Below are positions 36,215 to 44,751 of a stretch of 64,000 nucleotides of DNA, piece after piece. Made by a program: the position numbers and the translations under genes. This DNA is from DRQF01 sp964559135 (GTDB lineage: Bacteria > Planctomycetota > GCA-002687715 > DRQF01), in contig CAZLGG010000007.1 of the NCBI GenBank assembly GCA_964559135.1, positions 4,886 to 68,885 of the forward strand, in the 5' to 3' direction. How positions within the stretch are numbered: the stretch's first letter is position 1; each line of letters begins with the position of its first letter. Under the pieces are notes generated by a model. It did not search any database, had not been told where the DNA came from, and saw nothing but the letters and a program-made list of their open reading frames with translations.

Positions 36215-37144
36215 TCAGTTGTCGTTGAAGAAGCCCCTGAGGAAGCCGACCACGCCCTTGCTGTCGTCGGGAGAGAGCCCGTCCCCGATGGCCGCCATGA
36301 TCTCGTCCACGCGCTGAACGACCAAAGAGCAGGAGTCGGGCCGCTTCCTGGGCTTTTTTTGAATCATGTCCTCGATGAGGCGACCCACCGGGGCCGAAAC
36401 TTCGTCATTGATGGCGCGGGGGCTCACCGGTTCCGTCTTCAAGGTGTTCGCGAGGACCTGCGTCGCACGCGAACCCGTGAAGGGCAACTCCCCGGTGACG
36501 AGTTCGTAGAGAATGACGCCGAGGGAGAAAATATCGGCCCGGGCATCCAGGCGCTGACCGCGAATCTGCTCCGGGGCGCTGTAGGCAGGCGTTCCCAAGT
36601 AGGTGCCCTTGACGGTCAGGGCCATCGAGGCGTTCAGATCCTTGGCGATGCCGAAGTCGAGGATCTTCACGATCCCCGTCTTTCGTTCGATCATCACGTT
36701 CTCGGGTTTGAGATCCCGGTGAATGATGTCGTTGGCGTGGGCGGTCTGGAGAGCCAGGGCGACATCTCGGACGATTTCCAGCGAACGAGCGACGGGTAGG
36801 AGGCCCCCGCCCTCCTTGAGGATGTCATACAGGTCCGAACCGTCGACGAACTCGCTCGCAATGTAGAAGAGCCCGCGAGCGCGACCGAGTCCGAAGACCC
36901 GCACGATGTTCGGATGGGAGAGTCGGCTGAAACGAGAGCCCTCACGTCGAAACCTCTCGAGGGTCTCCGGGTCGGCGGCGCCGTCGCTCTTCAGGAACTT
37001 GATGGCGACCCGTCGGTCACGGCGATCCTCATGGGCTTCGAAGACCACACCCATTCCCCCGTCGCCGACGCGTCGAACGATCTCATATCGGTCGTTTGGA
37101 CCGATTCGGGCACCGATGAGTTCCTCCCAGGATTCCAGAACCAC
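36215..37144 (-). CDS. Soluble serine/threonine protein kinase
   Basis: A 309-residue Hanks-type kinase consisting almost only of the catalytic domain. Present are GDGGMGVVFEA (glycine loop), VAIK (K49), the RD-type catalytic loop IHRDLKPENVM (142-144 = HRD), DFGIAKDL (163-165 = DFG), GTYLGTPAYSAPEQ and the ADIFSLGVILYELVTGELPF region. No transmembrane helix or sensor domain is seen. It uses GTG at 37144, preceded by GGAGG six bases upstream, and lies 18 bases after the ferredoxin gene on the same strand, so the two are likely one transcript. Confidence 0.92.
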   Translation of the reverse strand: MVLESWEELIGARIGPNDRYEIVRRVGDGGMGVVFEAHEDRRDRRVAIKFLKSDGAADPETLERFRREGSRFSRLSHPNIVRVFGLGRARGLFYIASEFVDGSDLYDILKEGGGLLPVARSLEIVRDVALALQTAHANDIIHRDLKPENVMIERKTGIVKILDFGIAKDLNASMALTVKGTYLGTPAYSAPEQIRGQRLDARADIFSLGVILYELVTGELPFTGSRATQVLANTLKTEPVSPRAINDEVSAPVGRLIEDMIQKKPRKRPDSCSLVVQRVDEIMAAIGDGLSPDDSKGVVGFLRGFFNDN

Positions 37145-37162
37145 GAGGCGCCTCCGTTGGGA

Positions 37163-37399
37163 TCAGCTGTTCCCGTCATCTCCGATCGCGTTGACCGGGC
37201 ACTGTTCCATCGCGTCGAGGGCGGCCTGACGCTCGTCCTCGTTCTCGGGCTGATGATAGACGACGTCATGGTCGCCGTCTTCGCTTTCTTTGAAAACGCT
37301 CGGAGCCACGTCGACGCAGAGGGAGCACAGGATGCACTCCTTGTCCACGTAAAAGGGCCCAGGAACGTTGTCCTCCCATTTCTCGTCAGAATTGGCCAC
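37163..37399 (-). CDS. Single-cluster [4Fe-4S] ferredoxin
   Basis: A 78-residue acidic ferredoxin. CILCSLC (CX2CX2C) and a later CP (QCPVNAI) supply the four cysteines for one [4Fe-4S] cluster, as in Thermotoga- or Desulfovibrio-type monocluster ferredoxins; the second set of cysteines of clostridial ferredoxins is absent. The start is GTG at 37399. It is about 6 kb from the end of the benzoyl-CoA operon on the same strand but separated by other genes, so a role as electron donor to benzoyl-CoA reductase is possible but not supported by linkage. The kinase gene follows directly. Confidence 0.9.
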   Translation of the reverse strand: MANSDEKWEDNVPGPFYVDKECILCSLCVDVAPSVFKESEDGDHDVVYHQPENEDERQAALDAMEQCPVNAIGDDGNS

Positions 37400-37525
37400 A
37401 GCGGTCTCTCCCCTATTTCCAACTGTCGACGGATCTTAGGCCCGGCCTCCGACCTCGGCAAGTGAACATCCCTTCCTTCGACGTCCGTGGTGGCTGAAGC
37501 CGCTGCTCCATGGGAGAGCCGCCGC

Positions 37526-39097
37526 TCAGTGATCGCGACGGTTCAGTGCCTGGATCACCCTGTCCAGACGACCTCGGACCAAAGGATGTGCCGGGAGGTC
37601 GGGTCGAACCGGAGTGGGCGGAGGGGTCACGGAACGAGGCGGGACCGTCCTCGGACTGAAAAGAAGCCTTCCCTTCGTGCCGGTCTTGTCGCAGTCCAGG
37701 GCGAGAAGCCACGGCGCTCCTCCTTCCACGCGCGCGCCGATGATGGGCACATGGCCGCGGCGCGCCGTCTGCGCGGCGTCCCCCGGAGCCGCCACGAATT
37801 CGAAACGATCGGGAGAGAGGCCCTCCAGCACGACGGCATCCGCGGCGCGCGCCAGAACCAAGACACGCCGTTCCTCCGACTCGCGACTCTGCTCGATGAG
37901 CCATCGCCTCGAGACATCGCGGTCTCGGACCGGTGCGAGGAGGAGAAGTCGGCCGCCCGCGAACGGGACGTCGCGCCCAGGCCGACCGCCGAGGCCGTCG
38001 AACTCCAAGGGCTGCCGCCCGGCGCCGCGAATGAGCTGCCTCGCGGCGTCCAGGTCGACGGGACGGGCCCCGATCGAGACGAGGACGATGTGATGGGGTT
38101 CGCGCGCTCGAAACTCATCGCGCAACTCGGTGGCGAGCCCCTTCAGCACGACGTCGCTCCCCTCCCTCAGAGCGATCAACCAGAGGCGACCGGGACGTCG
38201 TTCGAAAACGGGTCTTGGAGTCGGCGGCGGGACCGGGCGAGGATCGACGGGCCGCGGTTGCGGCTCGGGGCCCTTCGTCCTCCAAGGGGCCCTCGTAGGC
38301 CGGCGCCCCACGGACTCGCGCCCCCATCGAAGGAGGTTGCCGAAGAAACGCTTGGAGATGGCCCGGGTGGGACGCCCCTGGAGATCCACGTATTTGTCGA
38401 GGCACAGCTGGAAAAGGAGTATCCATCCCTTTCCGAAGCGCCCGTGCAGTCCCGCGGCACGCCCCGTCCGGAGTCTCCGTGCCGGCCCCGCGTTCATCTG
38501 CAAAGGCGGCCCCCATTCTTCGAAGGCGTCGAGGAAGTAGCTGTGCTGTCTTCCGACTTCGTTCAGAGGAATTCGGAACCAACCGCCGCGCACGGGGCGG
38601 GCCGTGATGTGCTTCCATACGGGGTGAGCCTGCTCGTTCCCGAAGAGCTGAGCCGGGTCTTTGCCGCTGCGCTTCACCCACCATCCCGGCGGGAGGAGAT
38701 CGGGTTGATAGACACCCTTGCCCTTCTTGCTGTCCGCCCATCGGTAGCGGTCCATCCGAACGAGGACTCCGCCGGTCTTGACCATGGCGAGCACAGCCGA
38801 TTTCTTCGCCTTCACGAATTGGGACCACCTCGGGTGGCGCTCGCAAAAACTCCCCACGATCAGCATGTCGAGAGCATCGATGCGCCAGGTCTCAGGTCGG
38901 TCCAGGTCCACCCGATGACGGGTGACGGAAGGCGTGAAGGCGAGCACGCGGCTCAAGCCCTCGGCCTCGGACCGATCGTCGCGGAATTCCATCCACCCCA
39001 CGACATAGCCCGGCTCCGCCTGGGCGGGCAGGCCCCGGGCGAGGAGGCCCACGCAAGCCAGGAAAACAGCGGCCGACATTCGACTTTGGTCATCCAT
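37526..39097 (-). CDS. Secreted protein with proline-rich linker
   Basis: A 523-residue exported protein of unknown function. A signal peptide (MSAAVFLACVGLLARGLPAQA) is followed by an alpha/beta domain (about 30-265) whose pattern, with IDALDMLIVGSFCERHP, is reminiscent of glutamine-amidotransferase-like folds, then a proline/arginine-rich linker (about 275-305, e.g. PRPVPPPTPRPVF), and a second alpha/beta domain ending in a proline-rich tail. No catalytic residues are assignable. An ATG 18 bases downstream of the chosen start would also give a signal peptide. It is divergent from the zinc-ribbon gene with only 14 bases between the start codons. Confidence 0.6.
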   Translation of the reverse strand: MDDQSRMSAAVFLACVGLLARGLPAQAEPGYVVGWMEFRDDRSEAEGLSRVLAFTPSVTRHRVDLDRPETWRIDALDMLIVGSFCERHPRWSQFVKAKKSAVLAMVKTGGVLVRMDRYRWADSKKGKGVYQPDLLPPGWWVKRSGKDPAQLFGNEQAHPVWKHITARPVRGGWFRIPLNEVGRQHSYFLDAFEEWGPPLQMNAGPARRLRTGRAAGLHGRFGKGWILLFQLCLDKYVDLQGRPTRAISKRFFGNLLRWGRESVGRRPTRAPWRTKGPEPQPRPVDPRPVPPPTPRPVFERRPGRLWLIALREGSDVVLKGLATELRDEFRAREPHHIVLVSIGARPVDLDAARQLIRGAGRQPLEFDGLGGRPGRDVPFAGGRLLLLAPVRDRDVSRRWLIEQSRESEERRVLVLARAADAVVLEGLSPDRFEFVAAPGDAAQTARRGHVPIIGARVEGGAPWLLALDCDKTGTKGRLLFSPRTVPPRSVTPPPTPVRPDLPAHPLVRGRLDRVIQALNRRDH

Positions 39098-39111
39098 GAT
39101 CTCCCATCATA

Positions 39112-39891
39112 ATGGGACTCGAGATCCATGGACACCTCCCCGAGATTCCCATGCCCGGCGACGACGAAACAATTCATCCCGACGAGCCCGCGGACGAGGA
39201 AACCGGCCCCATCGAGGACGGCGCCTCCCCCGAGGACATCGAAGGATTCCCCGACGACGGCCTCCCCTGGCCGTCGGCGTTGTTGGATCTGCTTGGCGGC
39301 GAAGAGGCCCGGCCCATCGTCGAGGGGCTCTCCGACGAGGACCGCATGACCGTCGACGTGATGAGGATTCTCAGTCTGCGAGGCGAAGCCCAGTCCTTCA
39401 TCCGGGAGGTCCCACCCGAATTCTGGTCCGCGTACAGCTCCGGACCGTTCGAGCATTGCATCGAATGCGGACGTTCCCTCCTGGAAGACGGGGCCCCTTT
39501 GTATTCCATCGAGAAGGTCATGAAGGCCGGAGAGACGATCCTGGAATTTGCGATGTGCATGGGATGCGCCAAGTCCACATCCAAAGAGATCAGTGAGGAA
39601 TCCCGGGAGCGCATCGACGAGTTCCTTTCGGGTGCGAGCATCGTGTCGACGGGTCTCGTCAGGTGCAGTTTTTGCGGCGAATTCCAAGACGAGGCGGAAG
39701 GAGAATTCGAACGCTTCACGCTCGCTCGCTACACGTCCATGATCGGCCCGGGACACGTCGTCTGCCACCGGTGTCAAGAAGCTATGGAGAAGCTTCTTTC
39801 CGTCGAAACCCGCCGTTCCATGGACGATTTCGTGGAAAAGAACTTTCCAGGCGTGCCCGAGGGGCTCATCCTGCCGGTGGCGGCGCTCTGA
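39112..39891 (+). CDS. Protein with two zinc-ribbon-like cysteine sets
   Basis: A 259-residue protein of unknown family. After an acidic N-terminal region (residues 15-50) come two four-cysteine sets: C116/C119 with C149/C152 (CIECG ... CMGC) and C185/C188 with C218/C221 (CSFCGE ... CHRC). Each CX2C pair is separated by about 30 residues, as in zinc ribbons or rubredoxin-like knuckles. No enzymatic motif is visible; DNA, RNA or protein binding are the usual roles of such modules. The start is uncertain: the ATG at 39151 would avoid a crowded divergent region with the opposite gene. It precedes the amidohydrolase gene by 58 bases. Confidence 0.7.
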   Translation: MGLEIHGHLPEIPMPGDDETIHPDEPADEETGPIEDGASPEDIEGFPDDGLPWPSALLDLLGGEEARPIVEGLSDEDRMTVDVMRILSLRGEAQSFIREVPPEFWSAYSSGPFEHCIECGRSLLEDGAPLYSIEKVMKAGETILEFAMCMGCAKSTSKEISEESRERIDEFLSGASIVSTGLVRCSFCGEFQDEAEGEFERFTLARYTSMIGPGHVVCHRCQEAMEKLLSVETRRSMDDFVEKNFPGVPEGLILPVAAL

Positions 39892-39949
39892 GACTTGCCC
39901 CCGAGGGGGTCTTCTCGCAAACTCCATTTTCCGAGAACCGAGCAGATTC

Positions 39950-41245
39950 ATGAACGAGAAAGTGCTTCTTCGCGGCGGAGTCCTCGTGAGTCTCGAGCCC
40001 TTGCGACTCGAGCAGAAGGATCTCCTTGTGGTGGATGGCCATATCGTCCGCCGGGAGGAGCGCATTCCAGCGACGAGAGACGTCCGTGTCATCGACTGCC
40101 GACGACGCTTCGTCCTCCCCGGATTCGTCAACACCCATGCCAGACTCCACGCCCCCATCCGCAATCTCGTGGCGACACTCTCCGGGCCGACGGACCTTCT
40201 CGAGTATCGGGAGATCGAAAGCGCCTTCACGCGCGAGACCCTCATCACCTCGCTTTTCGCGGGCGCGCTGGAAGCGCTCCGATACGGGACCACTTGCGTT
40301 TTCGATCGTTCCGCGTCACCTGCTTGTCCGGAGGGTTCCCTCGATCTCGTCCGCGACGCGATCCTAACCGTGGGGCCCCGCGTCGTCCTCGGCTACGACG
40401 AGGGCGACGATCCCTCGGTGGCGAAGACCGCACGTGAGGAAAACCGCAGGTTCGCCCTCGACAACCGTTCCGACCGAGTACGGGGTGTCATGGGACTGTC
40501 GAACCTCACGACGCTCGATGCGGAAGACATCGCGTCCTTCCTGGACGACGCGCGGCGGTTCGGGCTCTCCTTGACGGTCGACGTGTCCGAGGAAGAGGAG
40601 CGACTCGTCCAGGAGAGGTTCGGCAAGTCCGCCATCGATTTCCTCGCCGAGCACGGTCTGCTCGGCGGCGGCACCGTCATCGTGCACGGCGCTCGACGCA
40701 GCGAGGCGGAGTTGACCGTCGTGCGCAAAAAGGGCGCTTGGCTGGCATACTGCCCCACATCCTCGGCGCGCCACGGATTCCCCTCCTTGCCTTTCGAGAT
40801 CCTCGGAGAGCGCGTTGTTCTCGGCAGCGACTCCTCCGCCAGCAACATGTTCGGTGAGGCGAGAGCCGCATGGCTGGCTGCGCGCGCCCGTCATGCCGCC
40901 GCCCGGCCCGAGGACATCATCGAGATGATCGTGAGCGGCCACCAACTGGCTTCCGAGCGACTGGGGATAGAGTTGGGATCGACCCGACGCGACGCCGTCG
41001 CGGATCTGATCATCATGGACTACTACCCCAGAGCGAGCCTCCATGACGACAATCTCGCTTCCCACATTCTCTTCGGGATGAACGAGTCGGACATCCGCGA
41101 GGTTCTCGTCGACGGAGACGTCGTCTATCGCAACGGCCACTACCCCAACGTGGACATCCAGCGACTGGCCCCGTTGATCCGCGAGGGTTCGGACGAGTTG
41201 GCTCGCGTTCTTGCCGAAGGCTCCGCAATCGCCAGCGAGGCATGA
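39950..41245 (+). CDS. Amidohydrolase-superfamily protein with lost metal ligands
   Basis: A 431-residue relative of SsnA/TrzA-type aminohydrolases (TIM barrel, normally one metal). The framing is clear: VDGHIVR, FVLPGFVNTHARLH, GTTCVFD, IVHGARRSEAEL, YCPTSSARHG, GSDSSASNM and the C-terminal VLVDGDVVYRNG. However the HxH metal site reads H63-A-R65, and the usual His of the next strand is D211 (TVDVSEE). H246 and D294 remain. Loss of half the metal ligands suggests a non-catalytic or altered role. It overlaps the next gene by four bases (ATGA), so at least two genes are co-translated. Confidence 0.8.
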   Translation: MNEKVLLRGGVLVSLEPLRLEQKDLLVVDGHIVRREERIPATRDVRVIDCRRRFVLPGFVNTHARLHAPIRNLVATLSGPTDLLEYREIESAFTRETLITSLFAGALEALRYGTTCVFDRSASPACPEGSLDLVRDAILTVGPRVVLGYDEGDDPSVAKTAREENRRFALDNRSDRVRGVMGLSNLTTLDAEDIASFLDDARRFGLSLTVDVSEEEERLVQERFGKSAIDFLAEHGLLGGGTVIVHGARRSEAELTVVRKKGAWLAYCPTSSARHGFPSLPFEILGERVVLGSDSSASNMFGEARAAWLAARARHAAARPEDIIEMIVSGHQLASERLGIELGSTRRDAVADLIIMDYYPRASLHDDNLASHILFGMNESDIREVLVDGDVVYRNGHYPNVDIQRLAPLIREGSDELARVLAEGSAIASEA

Positions 41246-41880
41246 AGCGGATCGTTTGGAGAGCCTTCGTCCTCGCTTCCTGGATCGCTCTCATCGCGGG
41301 CGGAATCTGGTCGGGAAAGCTGAGTTTCGGCCGAGACGACGCCCATCCGTCCACCTTTCCCCCCGGGCGCATTTCCTGGACCAAGGAGGGGCCGGGGACG
41401 GTCGCCGCCGTCTCACCCGACGACCTGGACGTCCCTGTTCGACTGGTCCTGCGGGGAGATGAAGCCTCCGCGGACTGGATTGAGGAGAAGGGAGCGGGCC
41501 TTTCGGTCGCCCTCCTCGACGGGAAGCGGGGCGAGGTCCTTTGGGAGGCAGGGCCGGGTCTCGACGAAGTCGAATCCGTCTTCATGCGGAACGACGAGGG
41601 GTATTTCGTCCTGGCCAAGGGCTCCTGGAGAGCGATCAAAGAGCGCCGGTACGAGCTCACCGCCCGCCTGAAAGGCGCCGACAGCGACTTCTTAGAGGCC
41701 GAGCCGCTGCTGGAGATCGGGACGTTTCGCGAGGATCGCGTGCAGATTCCACGCAAGAATCGCAAGCCCGGACTCGTCTTTCTTTTCGGCGGATTGGGAG
41801 TCTTTGTGCACATGTTCATGTCCTTGGCCCGAATCCTCGTGCCTCTCCATCCGGCTCTCCCGCCCGAGCCCTCGCTGTAA
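41242..41880 (+). CDS. Membrane protein of unknown function
   Basis: A 212-residue protein with an N-terminal transmembrane helix (about residues 7-25, AFVLASWIALIAGGIW), a soluble beta-rich segment in the middle (residues 40-165) and a second hydrophobic helix at about 177-200 (GLVFLFGGLGVFVHMFMSLARIL). No family assigned. It starts within the stop of the amidohydrolase gene (ATGA) and ends 11 bases before the next gene's start, forming a three-gene unit. Confidence 0.6.
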   Translation: MKRIVWRAFVLASWIALIAGGIWSGKLSFGRDDAHPSTFPPGRISWTKEGPGTVAAVSPDDLDVPVRLVLRGDEASADWIEEKGAGLSVALLDGKRGEVLWEAGPGLDEVESVFMRNDEGYFVLAKGSWRAIKERRYELTARLKGADSDFLEAEPLLEIGTFREDRVQIPRKNRKPGLVFLFGGLGVFVHMFMSLARILVPLHPALPPEPSL

Positions 41881-41891
41881 GGAGTTTCCCG

Positions 41892-43505
41892 ATGAGAGTC
41901 GCCCTGCCTTGGATCGCGCTGACACTGATCGGCTCCGCCCTGTTGGCCGCGCCCCAGGACAGACCGACCGAATCACCGACCCCGCGGGCGAGGAGAATCG
42001 TCCCCCAGGTCGGCGCCTATTACTTCTACTGGTACCGCCACCCGGACAAACATTTCACGAACCCCGACGGCTCCGACGGCCTCTTCCAGCATTTCGAGAA
42101 GCCTGAGTCCGTCGACTACGCGGACCCGACATGGCACAGGAAACAGCTCGATGCCATGCTCGACGCGGGCCTCGATTTCTTCCTGCCTGTCTACTGGGGC
42201 ATCCCCGACAAGAAGCGACCCGACGACTTCTCGAACACGGGCTTGGCCGCCATCGTCGAGGCCGCCCGAACGATCCGAAATGAGGGTGGCCGCCCGCCGC
42301 GCATCGGCATGTTCTACGACACGTCGACCCTGCTGCTCTCAGTCCGCGGAGAGGGCGCCAGCGGCACGTTGGACCTGAGAGACTCAGGCGCGCGCAAAAT
42401 CTTCGGCGACACGATACTGGAGTTCTTCTCCAGAGTGCCACCGTCGATGTGGTTCGAATTGGACGGCTATCCCGTGATCGTCCTCTACGCATCGTTCGGC
42501 GCCCCGCACACGAGGGACCTCCTCGACGAGGTGAGCGACCGATTCTTCGTCACGTTCAAAAAGCGCCCCTTCTTCGTCGCCGAGGCCTCGTGGAAGGTCA
42601 ATTCCCACGCGAGGTATCGTTGGGGCGCCGCCTTGACGGGGCCCACGGGCGACAGCATCGTCACGACGATCGGACCCGGTTACAACGACACGAAAGTGCC
42701 TGGCCGGGGAACTTGTGTCCGCGACCGTGAGGACGGTCGTTTCTACGAGTGGTCGTGGCAAAAAGCTCTCCTCGCCAACCCTACGCTGGTATTCATCGAG
42801 ACCTGGAACGAATTCCACGAAGGGACGGGCATCGCCCCGTGCACTGAATTCGGGGATTCCTACATCGCGTTGACGCGGCGTTACGTCAAGAGGTTGAAGC
42901 GTCACATCCTCCCGGATGTCAGCCGTCTCGTGCGGCTCGTCCACCCGGACCCGATCCCCCGGCCCGACAGGGGCTGGTTCCGGCCGAAAGCGGGACAGAC
43001 GCGTGTCGCGTTCGATCCGGACATGGCGGGCAAGGATCTACTCGGCCAGGGGATTCGGCTCATCCCACAGCCCGATGGCGTCGTGGAGCGGGAATCCTCG
43101 AACGGGAAAACCGTTCTCCGCAGCGCCACGCCGCCGGGAGGGGTGAGCTATCTCTACTTCGGGATCGCCGACGAGTTCCTCTACCGTGATCTGGCCTCGA
43201 CCCGCATCACCGTGGAGTTGGCGAGCGAAGGGGGCTCCAAAGTCACCTTGCAGTACGATGGATGGAACAAGCTGGCTCCCCTGGAAGGAGCCTACTCGCC
43301 CGCACCCAGCCACCAATTCCCCGCTGGGATCTCGGCGCGAAGACGCCTCGTGTGGACACTGCCGGATTCGCGCTTCACGAATCGGGAAAACGGAGCCGCC
43401 GATTTCCGTCTGGCGATACGCGGAGCACCGGTGGCCCTGCTCCGCGTGGAGCTCGAGCGGATCGAAAAACAGTCCGAACGCCGACCGAGTCTTCGCGTCG
43501 AGTAG
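41892..43505 (+). CDS. Secreted GH99-like (glycoside hydrolase family) protein
   Basis: A 537-residue exported protein. A signal peptide (ALPWIALTLIGSALLAAPQ) precedes a TIM-barrel-like domain opening with VGAYYFYWYRHPDKHF and containing FDALD-type repeats, LDFFLPVYWG, FELDGYPVIVLY and the hallmark ETWNEFHEGTGIAPC, the segment used to recognise GH99/GH71-like and DUF5010 proteins that often carry a carboxylate at the equivalent Glu. A C-terminal beta-sandwich (about 340-537) looks like a carbohydrate-binding module. Substrate cannot be read from sequence. GGAG lies upstream of the ATG at 41892, chosen over longer frames that start within the previous gene. Confidence 0.8.
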   Translation: MRVALPWIALTLIGSALLAAPQDRPTESPTPRARRIVPQVGAYYFYWYRHPDKHFTNPDGSDGLFQHFEKPESVDYADPTWHRKQLDAMLDAGLDFFLPVYWGIPDKKRPDDFSNTGLAAIVEAARTIRNEGGRPPRIGMFYDTSTLLLSVRGEGASGTLDLRDSGARKIFGDTILEFFSRVPPSMWFELDGYPVIVLYASFGAPHTRDLLDEVSDRFFVTFKKRPFFVAEASWKVNSHARYRWGAALTGPTGDSIVTTIGPGYNDTKVPGRGTCVRDREDGRFYEWSWQKALLANPTLVFIETWNEFHEGTGIAPCTEFGDSYIALTRRYVKRLKRHILPDVSRLVRLVHPDPIPRPDRGWFRPKAGQTRVAFDPDMAGKDLLGQGIRLIPQPDGVVERESSNGKTVLRSATPPGGVSYLYFGIADEFLYRDLASTRITVELASEGGSKVTLQYDGWNKLAPLEGAYSPAPSHQFPAGISARRRLVWTLPDSRFTNRENGAADFRLAIRGAPVALLRVELERIEKQSERRPSLRVE

Positions 43506-43530
43506 TTTCGCACCTCGCGCAGAGGCATCC

Positions 43531-44016
43531 TCAGCGCTGATCGATGCGGGTCTCGAGGTGGAGGCGCGGACGGGGCTCGAATCCGAACGACTCGAGGAAG
43601 TGCAGGAGCCCCCACTCGTTCCACTCGGCCTGTGTCTGCAGGCGCTCCACGCCCATGCCGCGCAGATTCGTCATGAACTGGCGCATGAGGGCCGAACCGA
43701 TACCGCAACGCGGGCGGTGAGGATCAACGCCGATCGTGTCCAGCGTCGCCACGGGCTCCGCCACGCCGAATTCCCCGAACCATAGGCGCCCCATGAGAAA
43801 CCCAGCGAGTGAGCCATCCACCTCCGCGCCCAAGGAAACTCTCACTCGACTGTCCCGTAGAGCTTCATCGAGTTTGAGTTGAAGGTAGTCTCGGCGGCCG
43901 CGCCCCGTGATCTTGGCGTCGATCCTGACCATGGCATCCAGATCGACGGGCTCGAGGGTCCGGACGACGATACGGTCGTACTCCGCGATCATGTCTTCAT
44001 TTTCGAGATCGGTCAT
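43531..44016 (-). CDS. GNAT-family N-acetyltransferase
   Basis: A 161-residue acetyl-CoA-dependent acetyltransferase. The fold is recognisable from GAEVDGSLAGFLMG (beta strands), the acetyl-CoA loop GVDPHRPRCGIGSALM (canonical R/Q-x-x-G-x-G/A as RCGIGS), and LLHFLESFGFEP near the end. It is the last gene of the benzoyl-CoA operon, 18 bases after the SDR gene, so co-transcription is likely; a role in protein acetylation or detoxification of an acyl intermediate is speculation. It is convergent with the GH99-like gene. Confidence 0.85.
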   Translation of the reverse strand: MTDLENEDMIAEYDRIVVRTLEPVDLDAMVRIDAKITGRGRRDYLQLKLDEALRDSRVRVSLGAEVDGSLAGFLMGRLWFGEFGVAEPVATLDTIGVDPHRPRCGIGSALMRQFMTNLRGMGVERLQTQAEWNEWGLLHFLESFGFEPRPRLHLETRIDQR

Positions 44017-44034
44017 AGCTCAGCCTTTCTCACC

Positions 44035-44751
44035 TCAAATGTCTTGTCCGCCGTCGACGTTCAGCACCACGCCCGTGATGTGACGCGCTGCGTCCGAGAG
44101 GAGGAAGCAAACGGCCGCGGCCACGTCCTCGGGCTCGGCAACGTGGCCGAGCACGGTTTCGTTCCGAGCCCGCTGCCGCGCCTCCTCGGGGAGTTGCTCC
44201 GTCATCGCCGTCCGCACGAGCCCCGGCGCCACGGCGTTCACCCGTATGCCGAACGCGCCCACCTCGCGGGCGGCCGACTTCGTGAGCCCGATCAAACCGG
44301 CCTTCGATGCCGAGTAATTGGTCTGCCCGAATTTTCCTCGCACGCCGTTGATGGACGTGATGTGGACGACGGCGCCTCCTTGTGCCTTGCGCATTCGGGG
44401 GACGGCTTCCCTGAGGACCTTGAACGCGCCGGTCAGGTTGACGCGAATCACGCTCTCCCAGGCCTCGTCGTCCATCTTCCAAAGGACGCCGTCGCGGGTG
44501 ATGCCGGCGCACTGCACGAGGCCCTTCAGAGGTTGTTCCAAACTGTCTATCTCGAGGAATGCGGCAGCCACCGAAGCCGTGTCCGTCACGTCGCATGAGA
44601 CGACGTCATCGTCACCAACCGCCGCCGGACGGCAGTCCAGACCGACGACGAACTCGCCGCGATCACGGAGCATCCTCGCCACGGCCAGGCCGATGCCGGA
44701 CGCAGCGCCCGTCACCACGGTCACGGGTGTGTTCGGGGACTCCCCCGCCAT
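44035..44751 (-). CDS. SDR-family dehydrogenase (FabG/PhaB-like)
   Basis: A 238-residue short-chain dehydrogenase. The cofactor loop TGAASGIG is at about 14-21 and the catalytic triad region reads SINGVRGKFGQTNYSASKAG (Ser/Tyr/Lys). It closely resembles FabG/acetoacetyl-CoA-reductase-type 3-oxoacyl reductases. The start at 44751 shares its A with the bcrD stop (TGATG), showing translational coupling to the reductase operon. The benzoyl-CoA pathway yields 3-hydroxypimelyl-CoA, which must be oxidised to 3-oxopimelyl-CoA, so this enzyme is a good candidate for that step (inference). An upstream in-frame extension runs inside bcrD and is not used. Confidence 0.88.
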   Translation of the reverse strand: MAGESPNTPVTVVTGAASGIGLAVARMLRDRGEFVVGLDCRPAAVGDDDVVSCDVTDTASVAAAFLEIDSLEQPLKGLVQCAGITRDGVLWKMDDEAWESVIRVNLTGAFKVLREAVPRMRKAQGGAVVHITSINGVRGKFGQTNYSASKAGLIGLTKSAAREVGAFGIRVNAVAPGLVRTAMTEQLPEEARQRARNETVLGHVAEPEDVAAAVCFLLSDAARHITGVVLNVDGGQDI

